Shown here one piece after another: positions 33,000 to 45,535 of a stretch of 64,000 nt of DNA. Source of the DNA: Termitomyces sp. T153. Its lineage: Eukaryota; Basidiomycota; Agaricomycetes; Agaricales; Lyophyllaceae. Both the position numbers and the translations under genes were made by a program. The DNA is taken from contig JACKQL020000010.1 of NCBI GenBank assembly GCA_018296165.2, positions 992,001 through 1,056,000 of the forward strand, in the 5' to 3' direction. The notes under the pieces were generated by a model, which was given only the letters and a program-made list of their open reading frames with translations, made no database searches and was not told the DNA's origin. Numbering within the stretch: position 1 is the stretch's first letter; each line of letters begins with the position of its first letter.

Positions 33000-34216
33000 T
33001 CATTATTGCCAGAACTGAAAGCCTCCAATGCAACTGAATAAATGGCTCTGAAAGCACTACACAAGATTGATGTAATCTTACACCCCCCAAATTCATGCCC
33101 AGCAAAGCCTAAGAAACATCATGGTTACAAAGTTCCAAAAATCAATCCATGGGTCTCAGTGGTGGTCTTCAGGAGATCAAATCAATGCTCTACTTCTTAT
33201 GGTGGAATGGTCTCTGGAATGTGGATTGCCACTTCAAGTCTTACAATGCAGTCAATTGAAAAACAGCCAGGTTGTGCTCAGACTCTCTGTAACTCCATGA
33301 GAAGGTCCATCGTTGGGTTGGAAATTTTAAAGAATCAGGTACAGCACATGGATCAAAGCAAAGATTGCTAAGGACAATGAACCTTTGAATGATATCAAGT
33401 TGCAGCAATGTGGCAAGTATACTAGTACACACAACATTGTGAACTTCCTGAACAAACCAGAAGTAAAATCCAAGCACAAAATCAAGAAGACAGATGCCCT
33501 TTCAGCTTGATGGATGCCTAAAAAAGTTCTAAAGAATGGCACAAACTGGGGTATCACCACAAATCTTTGGGATGAAAATGGAAAGGTTGTCTATTAAGAT
33601 GATCAGGATTGAAAGTCAGTGCCTGTTAAAATCAAGTTCCAGATGCAATCTAGGAGGTTCAATGATGGAACACCTCGAGATTTTTATTTTTCCAATGATT
33701 ACCCAAAATATCCTGGGGTTTTCAAGGTAATGGCTCATATACTTGCTGAACAAGGGTACACGGACACAGACAAGATCTGTGCTGAATGTCCAAATTTCAA
33801 TTGCCCACCTGACACACCTCAGTGTTGTTGCTGAAGAATGCTTTACAATGGACATGACTTTGAAACCACTGACTCTCTACTCAAAAATTATGCCCTCAGA
33901 CGAGTTTATCAGGTCATATTTCTCTCCTCAAGCTCCATTGTGAACTTAATTCTATTGAGCAAGTTTGGGGGCATGCAAACAAGTTTACCCATCTAAACCC
34001 TCCGTCATCAAAGGAAGATCTAGAAAAGAACATGCTAGCTGCATTAGACAGAACCACACTGATTGATAGATTCATTGTTCTTCGCCTGGTATTCAACAAA
34101 GCTAATGATAAGTTTGCGCGGTGTGCTCGAAGGTTCATAGATGCTTATCACAAGGGCTTAAGTGACCAGCAGGCAGCCTGGGCTGGGAAAAGATATCATG
34201 GACACAGAAGTCACTG
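33000..34216 (+). pseudogene. DDE-type transposase pseudogene
   Basis: Plus-strand fragments in changing frames resemble a transposase family common in basidiomycetes. Seen in order: 'CPAKPKKHHGYKVPK', then 'SLTMQSIEKQPG', a gap, then DGTPRDFYFSNDYPKYPG, a Cys-rich AECPNFNCPPDTPQCCC, and the tail RFIDAYHKGLSDQQAAW ending K-R-Y-H-G-H-R near 34,210. Stops break it repeatedly and the central catalytic part is deleted. It marks the right edge of the TE island; CpG returns within its last 150 bp. Confidence 0.7.
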
Positions 34217-34709
34217 ATGGAGGACCTTGAAAAAGATGGAATGTCATAACTGTAAAAAGCCTGTTATTCACGTAGATATTGTACACCAAGTATCTATGAG
34301 ACTACTAATTCATGACGCGTCTGAACCCTGGTCACGTTGAGTCACGCTACGTGATGTTAGCGCGTTCTACATAATCCCTGTCCTTAAGGACCTGGTACCC
34401 GCGACTGATTAGAAAAGTCACCCCGAGGGAGCGTTGATCCAAAGTTCGATGTTCATGTGATGTTCCATTTACCACGGCTTCTCCTAGCACTTCCAAGCTT
34501 CTCGACAAACGAGGTCATGAAAATGCGACTTCGCCTTCCCACTTCTCATACATAACCCTTTTTATCAGCATGACCCGGCCCGTCGTCCACCTGACCACGT
34601 AGTGGTCGACATTCATAACGACTCATCGGACGATGGACGAAACTCATAGTCTTATCCAAGCTCACTCACTCAGGCTTTAGGGTTCTTGAAATCTCGGTCA
34701 GGAACGAGG
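34217..34709. other. Upstream region of GH92
   Basis: CpG-normal unique sequence between the transposase relic and the GH92 start codon. It should contain the GH92 promoter. No specific site could be assigned. Confidence 0.5.
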
Positions 34710-37700
34710 ATGAGGCGCACTCCATACCCAAAGCTCACTCTTGTGTTAGTATTGGGTCAAATAGGCCTCGCTCTAGCGCAGGCTTCTTCGTACGTCCTCT
34801 TAATCAACATTATGACCTTCCTTGTTCATAGCATATGGAATCGATAGGAGTACTAGTGTTACTAGTGTTGCCCCCAAGTCTTCGCCGACTGCAACTGCTT
34901 CTCCAGCCGCCGTTATCACAGACCCTTCGAGTCTTGTCCTCTCATTTATTGGTACAACCAATGGCGGACATGTGTTTCCTGGTAAGCCTGTCGCATCTTC
35001 ATCTTCAGATGGTTGATGTACAAAACAATCGTAGGTGCCACTCTTCCGCACGGCATGGTCAAAGTCGGCATGGATACCGACTCGCCGGGTAATGTGTGTC
35101 CAACCATATATAAGGCTCGTTAGCGATCATCCTGACTGGTGCTTGTAGCATGCAGGCTACGATGCGGACCCTCAATTCAATGCGACTGGGTTCTCTCAAC
35201 TGCATGATGATGGAACAGGAGGGGTGCGACTCACAATTCTCAATTTTGTTCTGATTGTTCTATTGACAACTGGACAAACTTTAGGCTGTCCCTCTTTCCA
35301 ATTTCAAAATCTGGGCTTTCGCGAATTGCTCATCTTTTGAAACCTGCCCAACGTCAATAGCCTCACGAAAGATTCTCAGAAATATCCTACCAAATGGTGA
35401 ATTTCTCTCGATGAATCACGACATCGAATGAGACTGATGAACTCTTTCTTATAGGCTCTCCGGATGATTTTGCATCACCGGGGTATTTCTCCACCAATCT
35501 GGTACGATAATTTGATATCCTTGTGTATTTCATGCATTCAAAAATATCGGTCAGACCAATTCAATCCGGGTCGAGCTGACTGCAACCCGACGAACTGCTT
35601 TGCATCGCTATACATTTCCTTCTGGGACGACTAATCCAAGAATCATGCTTGATCTGACGAACGATGGGCAACGCAGTAGCACTGATCCGGTCATGACCCT
35701 CGATTCAGATACCGGGAAGCTCGCAGGGGGTGCTTCTTTTGCTGCATCATTTGGACCAGGTCAGTCTGACCGTATACCGATTGCCTTCTGCAAACCTATA
35801 ACCCGTGTAAGGTCGTTATAGCACATTCACATGTGTGACGTTCAAAGGTGAAGGTTACGACTTAGGGAAGCCAACTGAGTATGGTATTTGGTTGGGGGAC
35901 TTTCCTGTACGAGGGGCAACGAACATCCTCCAGGTGTACTACGGTTTGTTATCCTTCCATAGATACCCTGCTACAACGATCTTGACGTCGATTCCAAGGT
36001 TTTGTCGATGAGATAGGTGGACTTTTAACCTTCCAACCCGCGCCTAATGGTGGAAGTACCTCGATCCTTGTACGTGTAGGGGTGTCTTTTATCTCAAGCG
36101 CCCAAGCATGTGCAAACGCGGAAGAAGAAATACCCGACTTTGACTTTACCAGAGTTCAGACTGTGGCACGAGCCCAATGGAACGATGTTCTTGGGAGGGT
36201 ACAGGTGGATACCACTGGTGTTGATCTGGATACAGTGAAGCTATTCTATTCGAGTGTAAGTTCCCTGTCACTATTTAGGAAATTGCCGTTTATCCTCCTT
36301 TGATATCGAAGTTGTATAGGACCCATATCTCACCAGCCGATTGTGAGTCCACTCTTAGACTTGGTCCAAAGTCAGATCTAACATCACACCTTGTCAGACA
36401 CTGGCGAAAATCCCAAGTGGAACTCGACGGAGCCTTATTATGACTCGCTGTATTGCAACGTATGCCGATCAATTCATTCACCCGTCTTTGAAGTTGATGG
36501 CGTCCGAAGTGGGACACATACCGCACCCTTTACCCACTCATGTCTCTTCACGACCCGGTGACCTTTTCTCGAATAGTAAGAGGTATGATAGATATACAGA
36601 AACATGAAGGTAAGGCATCTCTCGCCCAACCTACAGAACAGTCAAAGTCAAAAGAACGCTGAACAGGATGGTTACCTGAATGTCGTGGTGCAACTGCTAT
36701 GCATTTTATACAAGGAGGGAGCAGTACGTAATTTTTTGTTTTCAAACCCAATACTCAGCGTGAACTTTTTGTAAGACGGTGATCCTATTCTCGGGGAATT
36801 TTTCGTAAAGTGAACCCTCCTCCCGTATTAGGAGTTGTAGACTCACATTTACAAGATTTCACCAATTTTCTGCGTCACTCAATGTCAGCGACGACGATCT
36901 CTATAACGCACTCCTTGCGGATGCAGAGATCGAACCTCCGAATTGGAACGTCCAAGGCCGACAAGCAAATGCATGGAAACAATTCAGTAGGCTAGATTTT
37001 TACCACAGCAAAGATTGATTCAATTCCTTCGATGAAGATTATATTCCTCAAGACATGTTTTCTCCGGGCGGTGCCAATACTAAACAAGCTTCACGAAGTC
37101 TCGAGGTAGGTGGCTTTACAAGTCTGAGATAGATTCATATTGGAATTCCTTTCGTAGCATGCCTTCAATGATTTCAGTATATCCCAAGTTGCGAAGGTGC
37201 TAGGAAAGACTGAAGATGCACAAACGGTGTGTTGCAGGCTCTTTTTCGCTGTCTCTCATGTTTAGAATATTTTCAGTATACCCAGCGTGCCGGTAATTTT
37301 GTCAATCTTTGGAACCCCAACATTACTGTACCAGGTGGTCCCGGGGTGATAGGCATGATGCAGGTCAGCATGGTCCGGAACCACCACTGTTTATAGTTGA
37401 TCACTGATATATACATATAGCCACGCTTTGCAAATGGAACGTTCAATTTTACAGACCCAAGACACTGTAGCGTGCATGATCCAGCGAAGGCGACATGCTT
37501 CTTGAACGCAGCCAACAGGGACGGATTTTACGAATGTAACTTTCTTTCTAGATAGAACAGTGACAATGACTGAAACTTCGAATCAGCCTCGCCTATAGTC
37601 GTAAGCGGAGGTTTCTAGTTACTGGTTATGGTTATCTGATCTACGCGTTCCGGTTCTAGTACTCCCAGGTAAGCGCGTTTCAAGGGATGTAGAGTGTACT

Positions 37701-38566
37701 TACAATCCTGATTCTGCCCTTAGTACGCTCCTCAAGACACAGCGAAGCTCATAGAACTCCAGGGTGGACTAGACAAGTTCATCTCAAGGCTTGATTTCAT
37801 ATTCGACCAGGTACACTCGGATAGGATGCTGTCTCTATCTTTCCTGATTCCCTTTCTTTCAATTAGGATTATTTTGACTCTACCGATGAGCCATCACAGC
37901 AGATACCTTTTATGTATCATTATGCCAATCGTCCTGGCCTCAGCACACAGAGATCACGCCAGATAATCGCACAATCTTTCAACACGTCTATCAACGGTCT
38001 TCCAGGCAATGATGGTATACCTGTTTTTTCCAATCATATCTTTTCAACTCATTAATCATCTTTCCTTAATAGACTCCGGTATGTCGTTGCCCTTCATTTT
38101 GAAGTCGATATGAGCTCATAAATCTATGTCTCATCAGGCGCAATGGGGAGTTACGCAGCGTTCTATCTTTCTGGTCTTTATCCTTTGCCGGCTACACAGC
38201 AGTTCCTGCTGTCTTCGCCTTACTTTCAACAAATATCTTTCTTCAATCCAGTATTAAACACAACGACTAAGATTGTTGCAGAAAACTTCAATGGGAACCC
38301 TCCTGACGGTACAGGCGGCCGTGTTTTTATACAGGCACGTTTTCCTTGTCCCTTGTCATCAGTCCTTATTGCTGAATCCAGCGAACTCGAACTGTCAGAG
38401 CGTGGCTGTGAACGGACAACCTTACAAGTCTAACTGCTACCTTGACTGGGATGTGTTTACATCAGGATCACTTGTCGAACTCACTTTGACCGATGATATC
38501 AGTGTCACATGTGGGAATGGTACCGATGCGATACCACCGTCCTTATCTACGGGAGGCTATGACTGA
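34710..38566 (+). CDS. GH92 alpha-mannosidase, secreted, 26 exons
   Basis: Joined by frame and splice signals, 26 exons give 823 residues. GH92 enzymes are calcium-dependent exo-alpha-mannosidases acting mainly on alpha-1,2-linked mannose of N-glycans or mannoproteins. A signal peptide (MRRTPYPKLTLVLVLG...) leads into FIGTTNGGHVFPGATLPHGM, then the F-S-Q-L-H-D-D-G-T-G-G motif, FKGEGYDLG, DLTNDGQ, the HYANRPG motif and the catalytic-region GNDDSGAMGSY near residue 700. It ends SLSTGGYD. Exons are unusually small: 14 nt (37587-37600), 9 nt (37660-37668) and 6 nt (38073-38078). The last intron (38335-38398) appears to use a GC donor. Total length 2,472 nt is divisible by three. No frame break was found, so it looks intact. 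Confidence 0.92.
38335..38398 (+). other. GC-AG intron in GH92
   Basis: After VFIQ (...ATACAG) the next two bases are GC (GCACGT), and the intron ends TGTCAG before SVAVNGQPYK. No GT donor nearby keeps the frame and the conserved protein sequence on both sides. At 64 nt the intron is not a multiple of three, so reading through would break the gene. Confidence 0.75.
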
Positions 38567-39531
38567 GGTAATCCCATGACTCTAATTAGCACGATTGAAA
38601 TAGCCAGAGGAGTAGTGCTACATACTGTAGTTTGTATTTTCCATATATTTCGAAAAGAAAACTCCGATATTTTTCAAGGTGACTATTCTCTTTGGTTTAT
38701 CACGTTTCGTTGCATCGAGGCAGTCCCAAATTATCAGGACGGCCTTTTCCTCGCATGGCCTTTTCCTCACATGATTGGCACACGTGTTCCACTCAGGATA
38801 AAGAGAGCGTCCCGTTCGAAATTGAAATCAACTTCCTTTTCTTCTGTACCAATATGTTCACTTTCACCTAGAGTACTCCTGATACAATTAGTGCACTGCG
38901 TCTTGATAATCTCATCTCGACTATGTATTATTCTGAGTCTCCCTCGGAAACTCCTACTAACTTAGGACTCGGATTTCTCCCATCAAGACCGAACATAAAA
39001 TTGAACTCGAGCGGGCCGACTAGGTTCAGCTGACTGTCGACGTGAACTACCTATTCCGTGACAGCATCTCTCAAATCGGTGACGTCTCTACTCGTGTTGA
39101 CTGCTTCTATCGTCTTGCATTGTTCGAACGCTGTGCAGATATTGTGAGACCATGCGCTTTGTAGTGCTTTTCTTGGTTCAGCTCTTGTGATTTTTGGGCC
39201 TCGTGGTTCCCAATCCGCTGGATATGCTCATCTTGATCGTCAATTGCATTGTACTTCCGTCAAGCTCGAACTTCCTGAGACCCCAATTTTGCGTGATGCT
39301 CAGCTCATACGGATAACCTCGTGAGCAAGCCAAGTATGTAATAGAACGTAAGCTTCAAATTTGCTTCCGAAAAGCCGCGCAACATGCTTTTGTCCTCTTT
39401 GCAGTCATGATTGTATCGTACCTCTTGGTATCCGCTCTTCATCCCAAGAAAGGTGAAAATAGGAATCTTTCATTTGCTATAAGACTGTTCCATTGAAAAG
39501 CATTGGAATCCCATCCTCTACCGACACTGCA
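38567..39531. other. Intergenic, GH92 3' side and esterase upstream region
   Basis: No recognisable gene. A 129-codon plus-strand frame (38,576-38,965) begins directly after the GH92 stop but has no known motif and is probably 3' UTR. The final few hundred bases should hold the promoter of the CE16 esterase gene. A tandem repeat 'ggccttttcctc' occurs near 38,742-38,770. Confidence 0.45.
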
Positions 39532-40825
39532 ATGTGGTCTCGTTTCCTTTTCTTCATTGGATTTGTCTGTATCTCTACTACGGCTTTTGTCCTACCAGAA
39601 GCCAGGCAAGATAATGATCATGATGGCATTCACCTTGCTGTTGGCGTTCGTTGCGGACCCCTTCATGGCAACACTTCGGATGTAAATGCAGGAATTGTCC
39701 CTAACGACATCAAGACCATAGTATCCTTTGGCGTAAGTGTTTAATTCTCGGTTTCACAATTATCAATGATTAACTCGATTTTAGGATAGCTATACTGACG
39801 GAGGCCATGATGACGGTGGGCCTTTGGACCCTCCAATCGTCTACCCACCTAGCACTCTGGCTGGAGGACGATCAACTAATGGTCTTCTTTGGGTTGAGCA
39901 AGTTGCAAACGACATCGGAGCGACCCTTAAAGACTACGCAGTGAGTCCATGCACAGTTGGCAGGTATCTCATATTTAAGGCACTAGCAATCTGCCGCTTG
40001 CATCGACCTGTCACTTTGGCCCAGCAATCCTCGCCAAGTGGACTTTATTCATCAAGGTCAGCTTAGGTTTATACAAAATTTGATTAATACCGGCTCAAGT
40101 TACCTAAATAGTTCAGACATTCCTAGGCCAAAATAACACGTTGGACCCAAACACAACTTTGTATAGTATCTTTTTTGGGATCAAGTAGGTTGTGTAATGT
40201 CAAGTATCATGCTCTGGTGAAGCCAATCTTTCTGTGCAGTGATTACTTGGCATCCTTGAGTAGGAAGTCGGCATAGCGCCGATAAACATTCACTGACATT
40301 CAACTTAGTTGACGGTGACCACATGCAAGCGGCAGCACAGGCACTACTCGGCCAGATTGAGCTTCTTGCAAGTCCACCAACAAACGCACGAAATTTCATG
40401 GTTTTGGACGTCTACGGTCGTGGCGTTCATACTCCATCTGGGGAAGCTTTCAAACAGACCGTGTACAATGGCTTACATGATTTCCACACGCGTGAGAACG
40501 GTACTCAACTAAATGTTTCCTATGTCGATTTTTCCACGATATGGGATGGTGTCCTAGGACCAGATCCCGGCTACGGAGCCTTTGGATACATTAGTCCCAA
40601 TTCGTGCACAGAATGCACTGCCGAAAATGGATGTTCGACGATTGGAATGTGCGATGAGCCGCAGCATTTCTTCTATTGGATCCCAGGGTAAATAGACTGC
40701 AGTCATTCATTTTTTCACCGGTAGCGATATTGAAATCTCATTCTTGTAGTCACCCATCGAAGGAGACAGGCCGTATCATGGCCGACTATGTTGACGAAGT
40801 CTGGAAAAAATGTCAAGTCGCTTGA
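39532..40825 (+). CDS. CE16-type GDSL/SGNH acetylesterase, secreted
   Basis: Seven exons (39532-39732, 39785-39940, 39987-40056, 40112-40184, 40240-40259, 40309-40687, 40750-40825) give 324 residues. CE16 enzymes are extracellular acetylesterases that remove acetyl groups from hemicellulose oligosaccharides. A signal peptide (MWSRFLFFIGFVCIS...) is followed by the nucleophile block V-S-F-G-D-S-Y-T-D-G-G (Ser about residue 69), GGRSTNGLLWVE, the F-F-G-I-N-D-Y block, and the catalytic Asp/His region ending Y-W-I-P-G-H-P-S (His about 301). Exon 5 is only 20 nt. All introns are GT-AG and about 46-62 nt. It sits just downstream of GH92 and converges with GMC 2. Other SGNH esterase families remain possible. 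Confidence 0.85.
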
Positions 40826-41139
40826 ACGAAGGAAGTTTATGCATTATGACTGATCATTAGATTTTCTTTCGGGCAACCTATATAAGTGTTACGCGGATGC
40901 CTATCGAAATCCTTATTAGCTATTGAGAATAACTTCTATTCTTCGAAAGAAACTAACGTGTACATAGCCAAGACTGATGTACTTGTACATAGAATATGGA
41001 AAATCAAGAAATTATCCTACTTATATATCATCAAATTTCGGTATGGTTTCGACTTCAGCGAGCATGAAATTACACAATCGCTGAAATCTTTGTCCAGATG
41101 ACTTCAGGACATTTGAAGTCAGTACGAAAGCAAGTCAAA

Positions 41140-43346
41140 TCAAATTCTATAATGTTGCTTAATCAAATCGGAGGCACGTTCTGCAACAGCATATGCCGGT
41201 GCTTGAGTGTGTGCCGAGGGCACGAAAGGCTAGAAAGACACATGAGCAGACTGCGGCAAGTGATTAGTCACTAGAGCATACTAGTACAGAAACGTCAACA
41301 ACGCGAAGACCAGTAACCTTCTTCACCAACAGATCAGGATCTGTCACTCCGTTGCTAGTCCCTTTTGGAGTCATGCTGGATGTGCCAACGGGATGGAACA
41401 ACGTGCCAGCATTGTTAGCTACATACGAGTCAATGGAAGCATCATCGACTGCATCTGCAAAAGCACCGGCGGGGCCGACAAGATAGCCAGACCAGGCAGG
41501 AGCCTGCACGAATCTGCTGGCTCCTTTGATGGCCTCTCGCATGACAAGTTTATCGAAGTCAGTTTTAAGGAGGCCAGGATCGATGACAGGAGCATCGAAG
41601 GGATTATTGGATTTCAAGCTGATAGATCCTCGGGAACTTGGCGATACAACGATAGTAGTTACGGCGAGGAAGTTTCCAGTCGCGGGCGAAGGGCCAGGAG
41701 GAATACCGTTCTAGTATGAAAAAAAAATAGTCAGTGTACTTATTAACAAACGTAGGCGAGGTAGATATCATGGTTTGATTGTAAGTCAACGATGGTTCGA
41801 CATACAGATACAATGACCTCATAGTGGGGGGAATTGGGGCCTGCCGCAGGGTCTTGTTTGACGACCAGGGTTTCATTCAAGCGAACAAATCCAATATGAT
41901 CGAGGATAGTGTCAACATAGGGACCCGTCTTGTTTGTTTGCCACTGAGCCAGGGCATCATCCTCGAGACTTTCGCTTCGTCGAAGGGTTTCAAAGGTGTT
42001 AGTGGAGTTGGCTGGTCACTCTCATTCATTCTCACGATATTTGAGGGGTGGAATAAGAACACGCACCGAGCCAGAGGTTACCGACGACAGGATGATCGGC
42101 AAGGTTCTGTCCAACGTCGGGCAAGTCAACAAGAGGTTTAATTCCAAGGGCTTTGAGGGACTTGGAGTCACCAATTCCAGAGTTGAGAAGAATGTGAGGA
42201 GTGCCAACGGTCCCCGCAGAAAGGATGACTTCCTTTGTAGCAGTGACAGTCGTCAAGGGTCCTTAAAATAATGATTAGAAAGAGATGTGGTGATAGGCGA
42301 AAACGACAAACCTCCACAGCTCTTACGAAATTCAACACCACGGAAAGCAGAATGTTTTCCATAACTTGTCTGAAGTACCCGTGATACCTGGGCATTGACC
42401 ACAACGTACAAATTCTTGCGTCGCATGAATTGTTGAGCCAAATATGCAGTCGCAGAAGAACTTCGTACACCATCTTTGATAGTGGTTTGCGCCCAGCCAA
42501 GACCCAGAGGTTTACCAGAATTGAAGTCTACGTTGAATTCGAAGTCATGACCGACCTGCGAAGTCGCCTCAAGGACGCGCTGGTCGATGGGTGAGGGAAA
42601 GCCTGCAAGACTTACGGCAACTTCGCCTCTGAAGCCATGGACAGCTGGGTTAAATTGGCCAGTGGTGTTGTGATTATCAGCGGGTACAGTCCACTTTTCG
42701 CTCTTCTTGAAATAAGGTAAAATGTTGCTCCATGACCAGCCTTGATCTCTTGTCACATTTGCATACCGATCAAAGTCTTCGCTTGATCCTCGTGTATAAA
42801 CGAGCCAGTCTGAGTAGCAAAGATCAGTATTCACACGTGAGCTGAGAAAAAGAGATGACTTGTTGAACTACTGCCACCCAAGATATGTCCTCTTGGATAA
42901 GGAATGGGCCGACCTCCTAAACCGGGTTGTGGTATAGTGGTATAGTTCCAATCAAAGGGTGATGGCTGTGTAAGTTCTGGAGCAAGGAAAGGGACTTCAG
43001 ATGCGATAACGCCTTCATTGCTGATAAAATGAAGTCAGAGCCTTGAAATTCACAGCATTCTCATACTGAAAGGCACTCACGATGGGCCTGCTTCTAAAAC
43101 AAGTACATTGACTTGGTCGTTTTCAGATAATCTATTTGCAACAACATTTCCAGCATTGCCACCTAGGTTGATCAGATATGCATGACCGAAGTGATTCAAG
43201 GGGTACGACGACTTACCTCCAACAATAACGAAGTCAAATTTGATGTTAGAGGGGATGTCAGAAACTTCAGTGAGGAGAGCAGCATGGCTAAGCGAGGCAA
43301 ACAGCAAGCTCGATGAAATGACTGCCAATAGTCTGACTACACACAT
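41140..43346 (-). CDS. GMC oxidoreductase 2, aryl-alcohol-oxidase type, secreted
   Basis: Eight exons (43346-43217, 43162-43081, 43020-42860, 42809-42312, 42261-42067, 42011-41806, 41710-41282, 41229-41140) give 596 residues. It has a signal peptide ([17 protein letters not shown]...), the FAD-binding [36 protein letters not shown], and the two active-site histidines in [10 protein letters not shown] (about H530) and PSAHTQ (about H574). Expected function is extracellular H2O2 production during substrate alcohol oxidation. Exon lengths 2, 3 and 7 (82, 161, 429 nt) match GMC 1 exactly. GMC 1 has an intron where GMC 2 exon 4 is continuous, and GMC 2 has an intron where GMC 1 exon 6 is continuous. 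The intron-3 donor is GTCATC, weak but frame-preserving. Confidence 0.93.
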
Positions 43347-45535
43347 GGCGAAAAAAGGGAGAGAGTTGCAGAATGAAGGAACGAATACGGGTCCTATCCC
43401 TTAAGTAGTACAAGCGGAGCCCCATCCGCAGATATCAGGGAAGTGAAAACAGCTCTGTAGAATGTTTCTCCGGAATGCCTTCTCCACTTATGGAGATTTC
43501 GAGAAACAAAACGAAACACACGATGAATTCTAGATTTCCCTCGTATGGAAGGCCTCTGGAACAATGACAGGTGAAGTTCCGTAGCAACTGTCCCAGGTCC
43601 GCGTCACAATCCTTGTGTGGTGCCACTAACGCTGTTACTGAGTTACACTTATATCATTTTAGACGCGTCCGGTGAGTGTGACCCTGAGCCTCGCAGATCG
43701 TTGGTGTCGGTACCTTGGCCAACGGATAGCTGTACCTCGACTGCCCAGAGTAAGTACTAGTAGTAGTTTGACCCCACTTTCATGCATTTCATCTGGGCAG
43801 AATCTCGATAGATACACAAATTCACTCAACCCCGAGACATATAATGGCAGTCATAGCCTGTACAACAAGACAAAAGCTCTTTCCTCTCATTCTGGCTCTC
43901 CGAGTGTTTGAAATTTGTTTAAAATCATAATCCAGAGTTGATCGAAACTGTCAAGTGCATGCCAAACAATAGTAAACTGAGCTTTCGGCGGGGTTCACGT
44001 TTCAAGAATTCTCTAATTTCTCTTGTTTATTGTCAAAATTGGGACGACAAGTCTCGAGCTCCTGGATCACAATGTACAAGTTATGACGCCACCAGTCTGT
44101 CTGTTGAAATTCTGTCGATAGTCTCGACCAATCTCGATAGGAAACCGATTAATATTCTGATTCTGCTCAGAAAATGAGGTTAGCATAGTTGATCCACTCC
44201 ACCTGGCGTCACTGTTCACTGTTTCTAACTCTTCTTCTTTGTATCCGAATTGTCGCGAGTAAATCTATCAGGTAACATCTTGGAGCACATGCCGAGTATG
44301 TGCTGCGCACGTTCAAATCTATCCGAGCTGCATTTTAGTTACCGTCCAGGTTGCGCAGTTCCTTGTATCCTGTATATATGTTAAGATTTTTATTGTGGTT
44401 GTCTGTATGTTAAGTTCTCACTGTTCAACAACGATTAATCCGTTCAACCGTCCAGCACAAGGCTGTAGCGGTTCGAAATGCAGACTTCTTGATTAGCTTT
44501 TTTGATCAAGTAGTACGCGCCGACAGCAAAAAAATAACATTCAACTTATATTCAAGGTGCCGTCGAATCGACTTTTGTTTATCCATATTCTGTTATTTCC
44601 AGATTAGGACGTGAACAGGGTCCAAATGGTGGCGTAATACAACACTTCTCAGTACAGACACACCTACAGTTCTTTTATTACGGCAGAAAACGTCATTTAA
44701 TCTGATAGTGTGCGCCATCAGACTGAATGCGAAACAAAGAAGCGACACTTGCGGTACCGCCACCTGGGTCCATCTAGGTCCGGTCCTGCCCTCTCTTCCA
44801 TCATTTCGCGGACTGAAATCTTCGTCTGTCACTTGTCAAGCTGCCATCATCATAACCACTGATGTGTTTTTTTGGGGTAATACCAGGAGTTATGTATTCA
44901 CCAGCCTACGGGCCACACACCTAGCCTAGTTCATTCGGAACGTGTGACTTCAAAAGTGACGGGGGACGGAATATTAATGCCATGTTAACATCAGGAAATG
45001 ACCAAAAAGATGGAGTGGAGGAAGATAAGTACAGCCCGATACTCTTGGGATCTCGTCAGCTAGGTTCGAATTTTTCTCTATGGCGGTTGTTTACTGTAGG
45101 TTTGATTTTTCTCTATGACGGTTGTTTACTATTTTTTTCTTTGAAAGTTGAAGCTCTTGAAGCTTATTTTTAAATACATCATGCTGTCTATTACATGACT
45201 TGAATCACCCATTTCTCCGAAGGATGGCTTCACTATGAGTTGCCATCAATTTATTTTGCGGATGGCAATTATCTTGTCTATGTCTATAAAAGGCATACTT
45301 AGATCTACTTGTTGGTTGATGACCTCGGGATTACTTTCGGTTTAGCACACAGGAAAAAATATTTATTTTGTCACTCAATCTACAACTATCACGATGCACG
45401 GCCCATCAGAGTTTTACTCACAGGCTGTCCCGGCGCCTTGGCCGCCTTTGTCATCGTCACTGACGGCTTGCTCGACACTTTAAACAACCATCTATCCGGA
45501 AAACTCTTTTTTATGGTATTCAGGCTCTCATAACT
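43347..45535. other. Intergenic, divergent promoters
   Basis: About 2.2 kb of CpG-normal sequence between two divergently transcribed genes, GMC 2 (-) and the 2,017-aa gene (+). No gene was recognised; frames up to about 80 codons appear on both strands. A direct repeat of a 'tctctatgrcggttgtttact' unit occurs at about 45,075-45,130, about 400 bp upstream of the start codon. Confidence 0.45.

Noticed and set aside
38576..38965. 129-codon plus-strand frame after GH92
   Set aside because: Starts within 10 bp of the GH92 stop and has no motif; most likely 3' UTR.
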